Assembly (NCBI GenBank): GCA_964623315.1
Contig: CAZUSU010000046.1
Coordinates: 1 to 39,034, forward strand
Direction of reading: 5' to 3'
Length of the DNA: 39,034 bases
From: CAZUSU01 sp964623315
Lineage (GTDB): Bacteria > Patescibacteriota > Patescibacteriia > Magasanikbacterales > 2-02-FULL-50-9b
Under the pieces are notes generated by a model that worked only from the letters and a program-made list of their open reading frames with translations, had not been told where the DNA came from and searched no databases. A program made the translations under genes and the position numbers. Within the stretch, counting starts at the first letter, position 1. The number at the start of each line of letters is the position of its first letter. Positions 32,969 to 39,034 of this stretch are shown here, in pieces.

Positions 32969-33039
32969 TTGACAAAAATATGTGAATATGATACCGTTTC
33001 TGTAGAAATCGCGCAACTGTCCCTTTGGGACAAAGGAGG
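32969..33039 (+). promoter_or_regulatory. Promoter, leader hairpin and strong RBS of the Tyr/Gly-rich secreted protein gene
   Basis: A consensus -35 TTGACA lies at 32969-32974, with only a weak -10 at 17 nt (TACCGT, 32992-32997). The expected leader of about 40 nt contains a perfect 6-bp hairpin, TGTCCC-TTT-GGGACA (33018-33032). Immediately after comes AAAGGAGG (33032-33039), 5 nt before the ATG at 33045. This is the only strong Shine-Dalgarno sequence I found in front of a gene in the window. Confidence 0.6.
32988..33016 (-). promoter_or_regulatory. Candidate atpDC promoter
   Basis: Minus-strand -35 TTGCGC (33016-33011), a 17-nt spacer and -10 TATCAT (32993-32988), followed by about 30 nt to the atpD ATG. 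It matches the secD promoter hexamers. It would allow atpD and atpC to be transcribed separately from atpZ-BEFHAG, compensating for the intervening cassette. It overlaps the divergent promoter region of the plus-strand gene. Confidence 0.5.
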
Positions 33040-33044
33040 CCCTC

Positions 33045-33545
33045 ATGCGCGCCCTTTCCTTGGTCATTGTGGCGTGCCTCGTGGCCGCCGTTTCATTGCC
33101 GCGCGTCGCGCGGGCGGACTGCGAGGAATGCCCAGTCGAGACGAAAACGTTGCGGTACGTACCGACGCCATCGTCCTCGTACGCAGAACAAGGGCCGGCT
33201 GCCGAAGCCGGAGCCGCTCTGCTGGGACTCGCCGTGGTGGCGGCGGTCGGGTACTTCGTACTCGCACATCATCAGCCGGTGGTGATGTACAACCGGCCGC
33301 AGAGGTACTACGCGCCATCGCCCGCATACGCGCCACCCGCGGCGTCGTACTACCCGCCACCGCCGAGCTACGGCGGTGGGTACGGCTACGCGCCGCAGGT
33401 GCAACAGTACCAACAGCCGTACTACCCGAGTGGTGGGTACGGCGGTGGGTACGGCGGCTACCAATCGGTCGGCCGCGGCGGATACTACCCGCAAGCGTCG
33501 TGTCCGTCGCCGTCGTACGGCGGCCATCAGCGTGGGCGCTACTAG
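33045..33545 (+). CDS. Secreted Tyr/Gly/Pro-rich low-complexity protein
   Basis: A 166-residue protein of unknown function. It has a signal peptide (MRALSLVIVACLVAAVSLP, cleavage near RVARA-D24), a short CxxC segment (DCEECP), and a second hydrophobic stretch (AALLGLAVVAAVGYFVLA, about 57-74) that could anchor it. A C-terminal half of Tyr, Gly, Pro, Gln and Ser follows (PPPPSYGGGYGYAP, YGGGYGGY) and may be disordered or assembly-prone. All 22 Tyr codons are TAC and GC content is clearly above the flanks, suggesting a foreign origin or special codon selection. A 12-bp unit, GGTGGGTACGGC, occurs three times (33375, 33432, 33444). It has its own promoter, strong RBS and terminator, and lies opposite to and between atpG and atpD. 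Confidence 0.75.
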   Translation: MRALSLVIVACLVAAVSLPRVARADCEECPVETKTLRYVPTPSSSYAEQGPAAEAGAALLGLAVVAAVGYFVLAHHQPVVMYNRPQRYYAPSPAYAPPAASYYPPPPSYGGGYGYAPQVQQYQQPYYPSGGYGGGYGGYQSVGRGGYYPQASCPSPSYGGHQRGRY

Positions 33546-33566
33546 CGCACCACTCGCCCACCCTCT

Positions 33567-33606
33567 CCCCCGTTCGTCAATCGTTTTGGCGCGCGGGGAT
33601 TTTTTT
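33567..33606 (+). terminator. Terminator of the secreted-protein cassette
   Basis: CCCCG (33568-33572) pairs with CGGGG (33594-33598) and is followed by an A and seven T residues (33600-33606). The loop is long, so the stem is modest, but the position 22 nt after the stop and the T-tract support a rho-independent terminator. Confidence 0.6.
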
Positions 33607-33799
33607 ATTAGATCATAAATTTATTCGTCATCTTTTTTGCGTTTACAACAGTCTCGTTCCGTGGGGTGCGAAAGAACATCCACAGCCACGCGAGCTTGGT
33701 GTCGCACGTCATTTTCGTGCGACGAGCGCGGCGAGGACAGAGCGAGCGTCGCCGCAGGAGCGACGCGAGCGTTTCTTGAGCAACGTAGGAAATGAGCAA
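33607..33799. other. Non-coding spacer downstream of atpG with hairpins
   Basis: No convincing gene is present between the cassette terminator and the atpG stop. The stretch contains an 8-bp hairpin GTCGCACG (33701-33708) with CGTGCGAC (33716-33723), loop TCATTTT, directly next to repeat copy 2. Open frames through it are by-products of the GC-rich repeat. Confidence 0.6.
33726..33775 (+). repeat. 50-bp dispersed repeat, copy 2 (downstream of atpG)
   Basis: It is 48/50 identical to 11365-11414 in the same orientation, and lies 24 nt past the atpG stop, as copy 1 lies 22 nt past secA. The hairpin here is GCGTCGC (33746-33752) with GCGACGC (33760-33766). The two substitutions relative to copy 1 (C33747 and G33765) form a base pair, preserving the stem. 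The identical loop is CGCAGGA. Confidence 0.85.
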
Positions 33800-34738
33800 T
33801 TATTCTAGAGCCGCCTTTCCGGCGCTAATTTCCGAAATCTCTTTCGTAATACTTGCTTGCCGCGCCTGATTAAACATGAGGGTGAGCGAATCAATCATGT
33901 CGGTTGCGGCGTCAGTTGCCGAGCGCATCGCCATCATGCGCGCGCTCTGTTCGGATGCCGCCGATTCCAGCAGAGCCTGAAAGATTTGTTGCTCCATGAG
34001 CCGCGCCACGGCCGTTACCAAAATAGCATCAAGCGAAGGTTCAAAGTGAACGTACTTTTGCCATGCGCTATGCGCTCCGTCTTCCGGTTCCAATAATTTT
34101 TCAATATCCACCGGCGAAACAGGCAACAGCTGGCGCACTTTTGCCGTTTGGGTGAGCGCAGAAATATATTCCGTGTACACCACCGCCACTTTATCGTACG
34201 TTTTATTTTCATAACCGTCGCGTGCCATTGCAACCAATGGTTGGACCTGATCAAACCGCGGCACATCGGAAAAATCCACAAAACTGGCAATAATGTTGCT
34301 GGACAATTTTCGCACCGCCATTTCTGCGCGCTTCCCCACGACAATAAAATCCATTTCCGGAATAACACCTGCGGACGGCTCTATCCATCTGCCGTGGATA
34401 CGGTTACGGCTCAACTGCTCTGGATTATTTACTTGTTGCACGACGCGCTTAATAATATTGCTGGAAAAGGCGCCCGCCAATCCGCGATTGGAAGAAATAA
34501 CGATCAATAAAATGCGGTGTACCGGACGCACGGCAAGCAATGGATGCGCGATATCCGGTTGCTCATGAAGATGCACCAAAAGTTCCCACGCGTAGCGAGC
34601 ATACGCGCGTGCGCTGGTGGCCGCCGCCACGGCGCGACGCATTTTTGCCGCCGAAACCAACTCCATCGCCTTGGTTATTTTTTTGGTGTTCTTGACGGAC
34701 TTGATGCGCGATCGAATGACGCGTCCGGATACTGCCAT
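33800..34738 (-). CDS. atpG: ATP synthase gamma subunit
   Basis: A 312-residue rotor shaft of F1. The N-terminal helix VIRSRIKSVKNTKKITKAMELVSAAKMRRA and the C-terminal ARMMAMRSATDAATDMIDSLTLMFNQARQASITKEISEI are the two conserved coiled-coil strands. LLIVISSNRGLAGAFSSNI marks the central Rossmann-like domain. It is slightly longer than typical (about 285-290) because of an insertion around NPEQLSRNRIHGRWIEPSAG. It starts 3 nt after atpA. Downstream the atp order is interrupted by the plus-strand cassette. Confidence 0.97.
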   Translation of the reverse strand: MAVSGRVIRSRIKSVKNTKKITKAMELVSAAKMRRAVAAATSARAYARYAWELLVHLHEQPDIAHPLLAVRPVHRILLIVISSNRGLAGAFSSNIIKRVVQQVNNPEQLSRNRIHGRWIEPSAGVIPEMDFIVVGKRAEMAVRKLSSNIIASFVDFSDVPRFDQVQPLVAMARDGYENKTYDKVAVVYTEYISALTQTAKVRQLLPVSPVDIEKLLEPEDGAHSAWQKYVHFEPSLDAILVTAVARLMEQQIFQALLESAASEQSARMMAMRSATDAATDMIDSLTLMFNQARQASITKEISEISAGKAALE

Positions 34739-34741
34739 ATC

Positions 34742-36247
34742 TTATGCGGCAAAAAATGCCGTTAACGCCTCTTTTAATTTTTTCTCCACGGCGTCGGTGA
34801 ACGCGCGTTCCTTTATTAACTCATCCATAAGATCGGAATATTTTTCGTCAAGATAGGTGTGCAAACGCAATTCCGTTTCTTGAATCTTTTCCACCGGTGT
34901 GGTGTCAAAAAAACCGTTTGTGACGGCGTACAGCACGCACACCTGATGCTCAACGGCCATCGGCGCATACTGCGACTGTTTCAACAGTTCCACCGTACGG
35001 CGACCGCGTTCAATTTGTTTGCGCGTTGCCTCGTCCAAATCAGATGCAAATTGTGAGAACGCTTCCAATTCACGAAACTGTGCCAAATCCAAACGCAATT
35101 TGCCGGACACTTTTTTCATCGCTTTAATCTGCGCGGCAGAACCCACACGCGACACGGATAATCCCACATTGAGCGCCGGACGAACTCCCTTGTAAAACAG
35201 ATCTGACTCCAGATAAATTTGTCCGTCCGTAATTGAAATGACGTTGGTTGGAATGTACGCGGAAACATCGCCGGCTTGTGTTTCAATAATGGGGAGCGCG
35301 GTGAGCGAACCGGCGCCGTTTGCATCAGACAATTTTGCGGCGCGTTCTAACAAACGCGAATGCAAATAAAAAATGTCGCCCGGATACGCCTCGCGCCCCG
35401 GCGGACGACGCAACAATAATGAAATCTCGCGATACGCCCACGCGTGTTTTGACAGATCGTCATACACCACCAACGCATGCTGTTTATTATCCATGAAATA
35501 TTCGCCGAGCGCACAACCGGCAAACGGCGCAATATAAGAAAGCGCCGCCGGCTGTGAGGCGCCCGCCACCACGACAATCGTATTTTTCATGGCACCCGCC
35601 TCTTCCAATTTTGCCACGAGACGCGCCACTTTTGACTCCTTTTGACCAATAGCTACATAAATGGCCACCATATTCTGGTCTTTCTGGTTGATGATGGTGT
35701 CAATGGCTACGGCTGTCTTACCGGTCTGGCGGTCACCGATAATTAATTCACGCTGGCCACGACCTATCGGAATCATCGCGTCTATTGCTTTGATGCCGGT
35801 TTGCACCGGCTCGTGCACGGGCTGACGGGCCAACACACCCGGTGCAATTTTTTCTATGGGATAAAATTCTTTTGAAGCGATGGCGCCCTTGCCGTCCAAC
35901 GCGCGACCCAACGGATCAATCACGCGGCCGACAAATTGTTTTCCGACCGGAATGGATAAAATGCGTCCGGTGCGTTTTACTATTTCTCCTTCTTTGAGAT
36001 GGCGGTAATCTCCCAAAATAATTACACCGACCATATCCTCTTCCAAATTAAGCGCCACGCCAAAAGTAGGCGCCGCGCCGCGCGCTCCCGAAAACTCCAA
36101 CATCTCGCCGGACTGACATTTGGTTAAGCCGCCCACTTTAGCAATGCCGTCCGATACCTCTAAAATAGAGCCGACTTCATAGGCCGCCGGTTCGTCTGAC
36201 ATGCCGCCAATAAATTTCTGCAAATTTTCCAGTACGTAATCTTTCAT
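34742..36247 (-). CDS. atpA: ATP synthase alpha subunit
   Basis: A 501-residue regulatory F1 subunit. P-loop GDRQTGKTAVAID, IYVAIGQKESKVARLV, VVYDDLSKHAWAYREISLLLRRPPGREAYPGDIFYLHSRLLERAAK and TNVISITDGQIYLESDLF are all conserved. The ATG at 36247 (MKDYVLENLQKF) is 4 nt after the atpH stop. The frame reaches 36334 but would run through atpH. Interfaces with delta are reached through its N-terminal helix. Confidence 0.98.
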   Translation of the reverse strand: MKDYVLENLQKFIGGMSDEPAAYEVGSILEVSDGIAKVGGLTKCQSGEMLEFSGARGAAPTFGVALNLEEDMVGVIILGDYRHLKEGEIVKRTGRILSIPVGKQFVGRVIDPLGRALDGKGAIASKEFYPIEKIAPGVLARQPVHEPVQTGIKAIDAMIPIGRGQRELIIGDRQTGKTAVAIDTIINQKDQNMVAIYVAIGQKESKVARLVAKLEEAGAMKNTIVVVAGASQPAALSYIAPFAGCALGEYFMDNKQHALVVYDDLSKHAWAYREISLLLRRPPGREAYPGDIFYLHSRLLERAAKLSDANGAGSLTALPIIETQAGDVSAYIPTNVISITDGQIYLESDLFYKGVRPALNVGLSVSRVGSAAQIKAMKKVSGKLRLDLAQFRELEAFSQFASDLDEATRKQIERGRRTVELLKQSQYAPMAVEHQVCVLYAVTNGFFDTTPVEKIQETELRLHTYLDEKYSDLMDELIKERAFTDAVEKKLKEALTAFFAA

Positions 36248-36251
36248 GCTG

Positions 36252-36629
36252 TTATGCTTCATAGAGTTTGGTAAGTCGTGCGGCAACCGTGCCGTCAATA
36301 ATTTTATCCTGATACGCAATGCGAATGCCTCCAATCAGGTGCGGATCAACGGTGTGTTGAATAGTTACGTGCGGCGCCAATGTGTGTAATTCTTTTTCAA
36401 TGGAGGGCGGAAGTTCACGCGCGGCGCACGTCTGCACGGTCAGAGTGCCGTCGTCTGCATCGCGACGCGCGGCAAAGGCACGCATGATGCGCGGCAGAAA
36501 ACGCAGAGCGCGCCGACGACGCAATTCCGTAACGAAATGCGTGACGGCGGGCACAATATTTTCTTGCGGCACGGACGTTATATAGGCGTCAAGCGCGCCG
36601 GACCATTCAGCAACTGACAAACGTTTCAT
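36252..36629 (-). CDS. atpH: ATP synthase delta subunit, short form
   Basis: A 125-residue delta/OSCP subunit, linking F1 to the peripheral stalk. The C-terminal signature DPHLIGGIRIAYQDKIIDGTVAARLTKL is typical, while the N-terminal helical domain that binds alpha is reduced (usual length is about 175-180). Both ends are well placed (4 nt before atpA, 2 nt after atpF), so this is a natural short form and not a truncation by the window or by a frameshift. Confidence 0.88.
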   Translation of the reverse strand: MKRLSVAEWSGALDAYITSVPQENIVPAVTHFVTELRRRRALRFLPRIMRAFAARRDADDGTLTVQTCAARELPPSIEKELHTLAPHVTIQHTVDPHLIGGIRIAYQDKIIDGTVAARLTKLYEA

Positions 36630-36631
36630 AA

Positions 36632-37180
36632 TTATTTCTTGCGCGCTTTCTTAACGGCGGGCGCCATCAAATCGGCGTCGGCGCGCGCATCAATTTTTTC
36701 TTTTAACACCAACGCGGCCGTGCTGGCTACCAAGCCGGCAATTTCTTTTTTCAATTCTTGCTGTGCCTGTGCGCGTTCTTCGGCAATGTGCGCGCGTGCG
36801 TCACGTACGAGATGCGCTATTTCTTCGCGCGATTTTGCCAACAACTCTTCTCGCTTTTTTTCCGCTGACGCATGCGCAGAACGAATCACCACCGCGCCTT
36901 CGTCACGCGCTTCTTTTAGCACCTGCAGTCGTTCTTGATCTACCCCTGCCAAACGACGGCCCGCAGTATCTGCATCTTGCAATCCCTTTTCAATTTTTTT
37001 TTGTCTCTCTGCAAGAACACCGAGTAAAGGTTTATACGCCCACTTCCACAGCACAAACAAAATAATTAAAAAATTAATCAGTTGCGCCATGAACACATCT
37101 GTCTTTAAACCAAAGGTGTCAATCGGACCGGAAGGAATCGTTTTGGTAGATTCGGTGGTTTCGCTGGACTCAAAGGCCAT
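36632..37180 (-). CDS. atpF: ATP synthase b subunit
   Basis: A 182-residue peripheral stalk subunit. A single TM (about 31-48, FMAQLINFLIILFVLWKW) is followed by KPLLGVLAERQKKIEKGLQDAD and a long Ala, Glu, Lys and Arg-rich coiled coil. An N-terminal 28-residue hydrophilic extension rich in Ser and Thr (SSETTESTKT) precedes the membrane segment and should face outside. It lies between atpE and atpH. Confidence 0.93.
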   Translation of the reverse strand: MAFESSETTESTKTIPSGPIDTFGLKTDVFMAQLINFLIILFVLWKWAYKPLLGVLAERQKKIEKGLQDADTAGRRLAGVDQERLQVLKEARDEGAVVIRSAHASAEKKREELLAKSREEIAHLVRDARAHIAEERAQAQQELKKEIAGLVASTAALVLKEKIDARADADLMAPAVKKARKK

Positions 37181-37195
37181 ACAGGTAAGGAGTTC

Positions 37196-37414
37196 CTACA
37201 AAATAAACACTACCACGAGCGCGTAAATGGCAATGGCTTCGGCAAAGGCGGCACCCAAGAGCATCGGCACAAAAATTTTGCCTGACGCTTCTGGATTGCG
37301 TCCAATTGCCTCCATCGCGCGACCAAAAATATTACCGATCGCCCATGCCGGCAATGCGCCGCCAATGGCAATCGTAATTCCTTTAGTGAATATTGTTACA
37401 GCTTCAATTTCCAT
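37196..37414 (-). CDS. atpE: ATP synthase c subunit
   Basis: A 72-residue proteolipid with two TM helices and the polar loop GRNPEASG. The ion-binding Glu is in the second helix (AAFAEAIAIYAL). The Gln of helix 1 and the Ser after the Glu that mark sodium-binding rings are Ile and Ala here, so a proton ring is inferred. It is separated from atpB by a 79-nt spacer, the longest within the minus-strand atpB-G run, containing a small hairpin. Confidence 0.95.
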   Translation of the reverse strand: MEIEAVTIFTKGITIAIGGALPAWAIGNIFGRAMEAIGRNPEASGKIFVPMLLGAAFAEAIAIYALVVVFIL

Positions 37415-37493
37415 ATAGAATAGAACGGTTAGAATGAATAACGGTCAGCGTGGCAGAGACGTACGACTTTTTCGTCTCGGCGGCGCAATTCAG
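37415..37493 (-). promoter_or_regulatory. atpB-atpE spacer with small hairpin
   Basis: This 79-nt spacer contains GAGACG (37456-37461) and CGTCTC (37473-37478), able to form a 6-bp hairpin with an 11-nt loop. It could stabilise or boost translation of the highly expressed atpE message, as known for E. coli atpE by other sequences. No SD or obvious promoter is seen, so the role is speculative. Confidence 0.3.
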
Positions 37494-38312
37494 TTATCCA
37501 TGCGCGCTGGCCGGCGCCTCTTCGTGGTCTGCGTGGGGCGGCTCGGTGGCAATGGTCAAAAACACCAGTGTCAAAATGGAAAACACCATTGCTTGAATGA
37601 CACCAACCAGCAACTCCAGCGCCTGAAACGGTAAAGGAATAATATAGGCCGCCAGTGAAAGCATCACGGTGATCAGCACTTCACCGGCAAATATATTACC
37701 AAATAACCGCAAAGAAAGCGAGATCACCTTGGCAATTTCACCCACGGATTCAATGAGACCGACACCCACATTAATGAGCGCCACAAACAGAGCGAGCGGC
37801 CCTTTTTTAAATCCGTTCACTAAACCACCCAGCTGAATAAATTTTCCGGTGTGCCGAAACAGACCGAGCGAAACAACGCCCACCAAATGCGTGGTGATGA
37901 CCGCAAACAACCCCAGCGCCAGCGTCAAATTTAAGTCCGAAGTTGCCGGACGCAAAATAGGCACCAGCTCTGTTTCACCATGCACCACGCGCCACACACC
38001 AAAAGTACCCGTCCCCGGCAATTGTCCCATCCAATTATTGGACAGAATAAAAATGAACAGTGTGGCGATAATCGGTAAAAATTTTGTGGTGCGGGCGCGA
38101 TCATGCGTGATGGCATCCATCTGTTCAATTAAAAATTCTAAAAACGCTTCGGCCGCATTCTGCAAGCCGCGGGGCACCAACGTGAGGCGGCGCCCCAGCA
38201 CGATAACGCCGATAATTAAAAACAGGGAAACAATCCACGCGTTAATCATTGAATTGGTGACGGTCAATGGGCCGAGGAAAAATAGCGTTTCTGCAGATAA
38301 CGGCACGTTCAT
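37494..38312 (-). CDS. atpB: ATP synthase a subunit
   Basis: A 272-residue membrane stator subunit with about six TM segments. The essential Arg of the proton channel is in SLRLFGNIFAGEVLITVML, and the upstream ILSNNWMGQLPG block is typical. A His-rich, charged tail (PPHADHEEAPASAHG) ends the protein. Its start overlaps the preceding atpZ-like gene by 4 nt (ATGA). Confidence 0.95.
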   Translation of the reverse strand: MNVPLSAETLFFLGPLTVTNSMINAWIVSLFLIIGVIVLGRRLTLVPRGLQNAAEAFLEFLIEQMDAITHDRARTTKFLPIIATLFIFILSNNWMGQLPGTGTFGVWRVVHGETELVPILRPATSDLNLTLALGLFAVITTHLVGVVSLGLFRHTGKFIQLGGLVNGFKKGPLALFVALINVGVGLIESVGEIAKVISLSLRLFGNIFAGEVLITVMLSLAAYIIPLPFQALELLVGVIQAMVFSILTLVFLTIATEPPHADHEEAPASAHG

Positions 38313-38578
38313 ATTTTTTTTACGGGACGGTCAGCGCGATCCAGTGCTGAGTATTCGCGCGCGTACCATTGTATGCGGCGACGAATAAGAAAATAACTCA
38401 ATGCGGTGGCAAGGATGAATCCTGCAACCACACCCCACGGAGCAAAATCAAATTTATCTTGCGTCCATTTGCCGGCTAGCACAAAAAGAATAACGGGCGC
38501 CGCAATATTCGCACCAAAATCTCCGGCCATTTTTATACCAAGAAGATACGAGCGGCGTTCACTTTCTTTGAGGAGCAT
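38309..38578 (-). CDS. AtpZ/AtpI-like small membrane protein
   Basis: An 89-residue protein with two TM segments (about 19-40 and 46-64) and a charged C-terminus, the first gene of the atp cluster. Size, hairpin topology, GKWTQDKF between the helices and position before atpB fit the AtpZ/AtpI accessory family, thought to help c-ring assembly or Mg2+ supply. The match is weak at sequence level. A good promoter ends 10 nt before its ATG. Confidence 0.7.
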   Translation of the reverse strand: MLLKESERRSYLLGIKMAGDFGANIAAPVILFVLAGKWTQDKFDFAPWGVVAGFILATALSYFLIRRRIQWYAREYSALDRADRPVKKI

Positions 38579-38588
38579 ATGCGTTCGT

Positions 38589-38618
38589 ATGATAGCGCAT
38601 AAAACCGGTGCGCGTCAA
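38589..38618 (-). promoter_or_regulatory. atp operon promoter
   Basis: Minus-strand -35 TTGACG (38618-38613), an 18-nt spacer and -10 TATCAT (38594-38589), with the ATG of the first gene 10 nt later, giving a leader of about 3-4 nt. The -35 overlaps the tatD stop codon. No Shine-Dalgarno sequence can be accommodated. Confidence 0.65.
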
Positions 38619-39034
38619 GGATTTTTTATCTTAAAAATCGCCAGCGCGTTAGCCGTTGTTTGCGCGGCAAGATCCTCCACCGAAACGCCCCGCGCCTGCG
38701 CCACCGCCTGTGCGACATACTTAACGTAGTGCGGCTCGTTGCGTTCGCCGCGATGCGGAGGTGGCGTTAAATAAGGGGCGTCGGTTTCAATTAATAGGCG
38801 ATCGGCGGGCACGGCGCGCGCCACGGCTTGCAGTGAATTTTCAGTTTCGTTTTTGCGGGGTGGAAACGCCACAATGCCGGAAAGTGAAATATAAAAACCG
38901 TTGGCAATATGTTTCTCGGCTTCAGCCGTTGTGCCGGTAAAACAATGTAATATGCCCCGCGCCGGTAGCCGACCGGCCGCAAGATATTCCCCCACCACGC
39001 GCAAGACATGGTCGTGCGCATCTCGGCAATGAAT
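38615..39034 (-). CDS. tatD: TatD-family deoxyribonuclease, C-terminal part (partial)
   Basis: The C-terminal 139 residues of a TatD metal-dependent hydrolase; the 5' end lies beyond the right edge. Metal-binding motifs visible are IHCRDAHD at the very edge (39034-39011), GILHCFTGT, and RLLIETDAPYLTP with the metal-ligand Asp. The block RGERNEPHYVKYVAQAVA and ending TTANALAIFKI are typical. TatD proteins are 3'-exonucleases in DNA repair or quality control. The stop overlaps the -35 of the atp promoter. Confidence 0.93.
   Translation of the reverse strand: MHCRDAHDHVLRVVGEYLAAGRLPARGILHCFTGTTAEAEKHIANGFYISLSGIVAFPPRKNETENSLQAVARAVPADRLLIETDAPYLTPPPHRGERNEPHYVKYVAQAVAQARGVSVEDLAAQTTANALAIFKIKNP

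Noticed and set aside
32969..33808. Long plus-strand frame (279 residues) around the secreted-protein cassette
   Set aside because: It is an Arg-rich shadow frame of the GC-rich gene and repeat. The 33045-33545 frame has the signal peptide, the RBS and the all-TAC tyrosine pattern.
36252..36629. Frameshifted or truncated atpH
   Set aside because: Both ends fit the neighbouring genes, no missing N-terminal part is found in other frames, and short delta subunits are plausible for this kind of genome.

Overview
The window looks like part of the chromosome of a Candidate Phyla Radiation (Patescibacteria, probably Parcubacteria-like) bacterium. The evidence is the very tight packing with 1-10 nt gaps and 4-nt ATGA overlaps, a short ATP synthase delta subunit, a SecD carrying a parvulin domain, a ProRS without an editing domain, and a pair of genes typical of these genomes: a membrane protein next to a VirD4-like ATPase with a zinc ribbon. 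UGA is used as stop, so this is not a code-25 lineage. The taxonomic call is inference; no marker such as 16S rRNA is present.

Layout, left to right. (1) 1-1503, minus: an AbiEi/AbiEii toxin-antitoxin locus plus a small Cys-containing gene running off the left edge. (2) 1616-7972, minus: one apparent operon of a 5-TM protein, a membrane-anchored protein, a VirD4/TraD-like ATPase, a MurD-type ligase, thymidine kinase and a D,D-carboxypeptidase. (3) 7993-11320, minus: secF, secD and a MazG-like hydrolase. (4) 11437-18574, minus: ftsI-murC-murB-hpf-secA. (5) 18598-20832, plus-strand islet: tRNA-Pro(CGG), a highly structured segment with tRNA 3'-end remnants, a PanA-type antitoxin with a RelE-like toxin, and a class I glutamine amidotransferase. 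(6) 20820-27040, minus: a DUF721 gene, a membrane protein, proS, mreB, mreC, mreD and mrdA (rod-shape and cell-wall elongation module). (7) 27085-31109, minus: a UvrD-type helicase fused to a RecB-like nuclease with a probable Fe-S cluster, and a secreted protein of unknown function. (8) 31139-38578, minus: the complete F1Fo ATP synthase set, split between atpG and atpD by a plus-strand GC-rich gene for a secreted Tyr/Gly/Pro-rich protein. (9) A partial tatD at the right edge.

Functionally the window is mostly envelope biogenesis: peptidoglycan precursor synthesis (MurB, MurC, MurD), polymerisation and trimming (FtsI, PBP2, D,D-carboxypeptidase), shape (MreBCD), and export (SecA, SecD, SecF), with energy supply from the ATP synthase.

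The points most worth a second look are: the parvulin domain inside SecD; the foreign-looking secreted-protein cassette that splits the atp operon; a 50-bp dispersed repeat whose two differences are compensatory in a hairpin; a three-way-junction element made partly of tRNA-Pro 3' sequence; a terminator hairpin containing the next gene's start codon; and a recurring promoter layout in which the start codon lies 4-12 nt after the -10 box, implying leaderless mRNAs.
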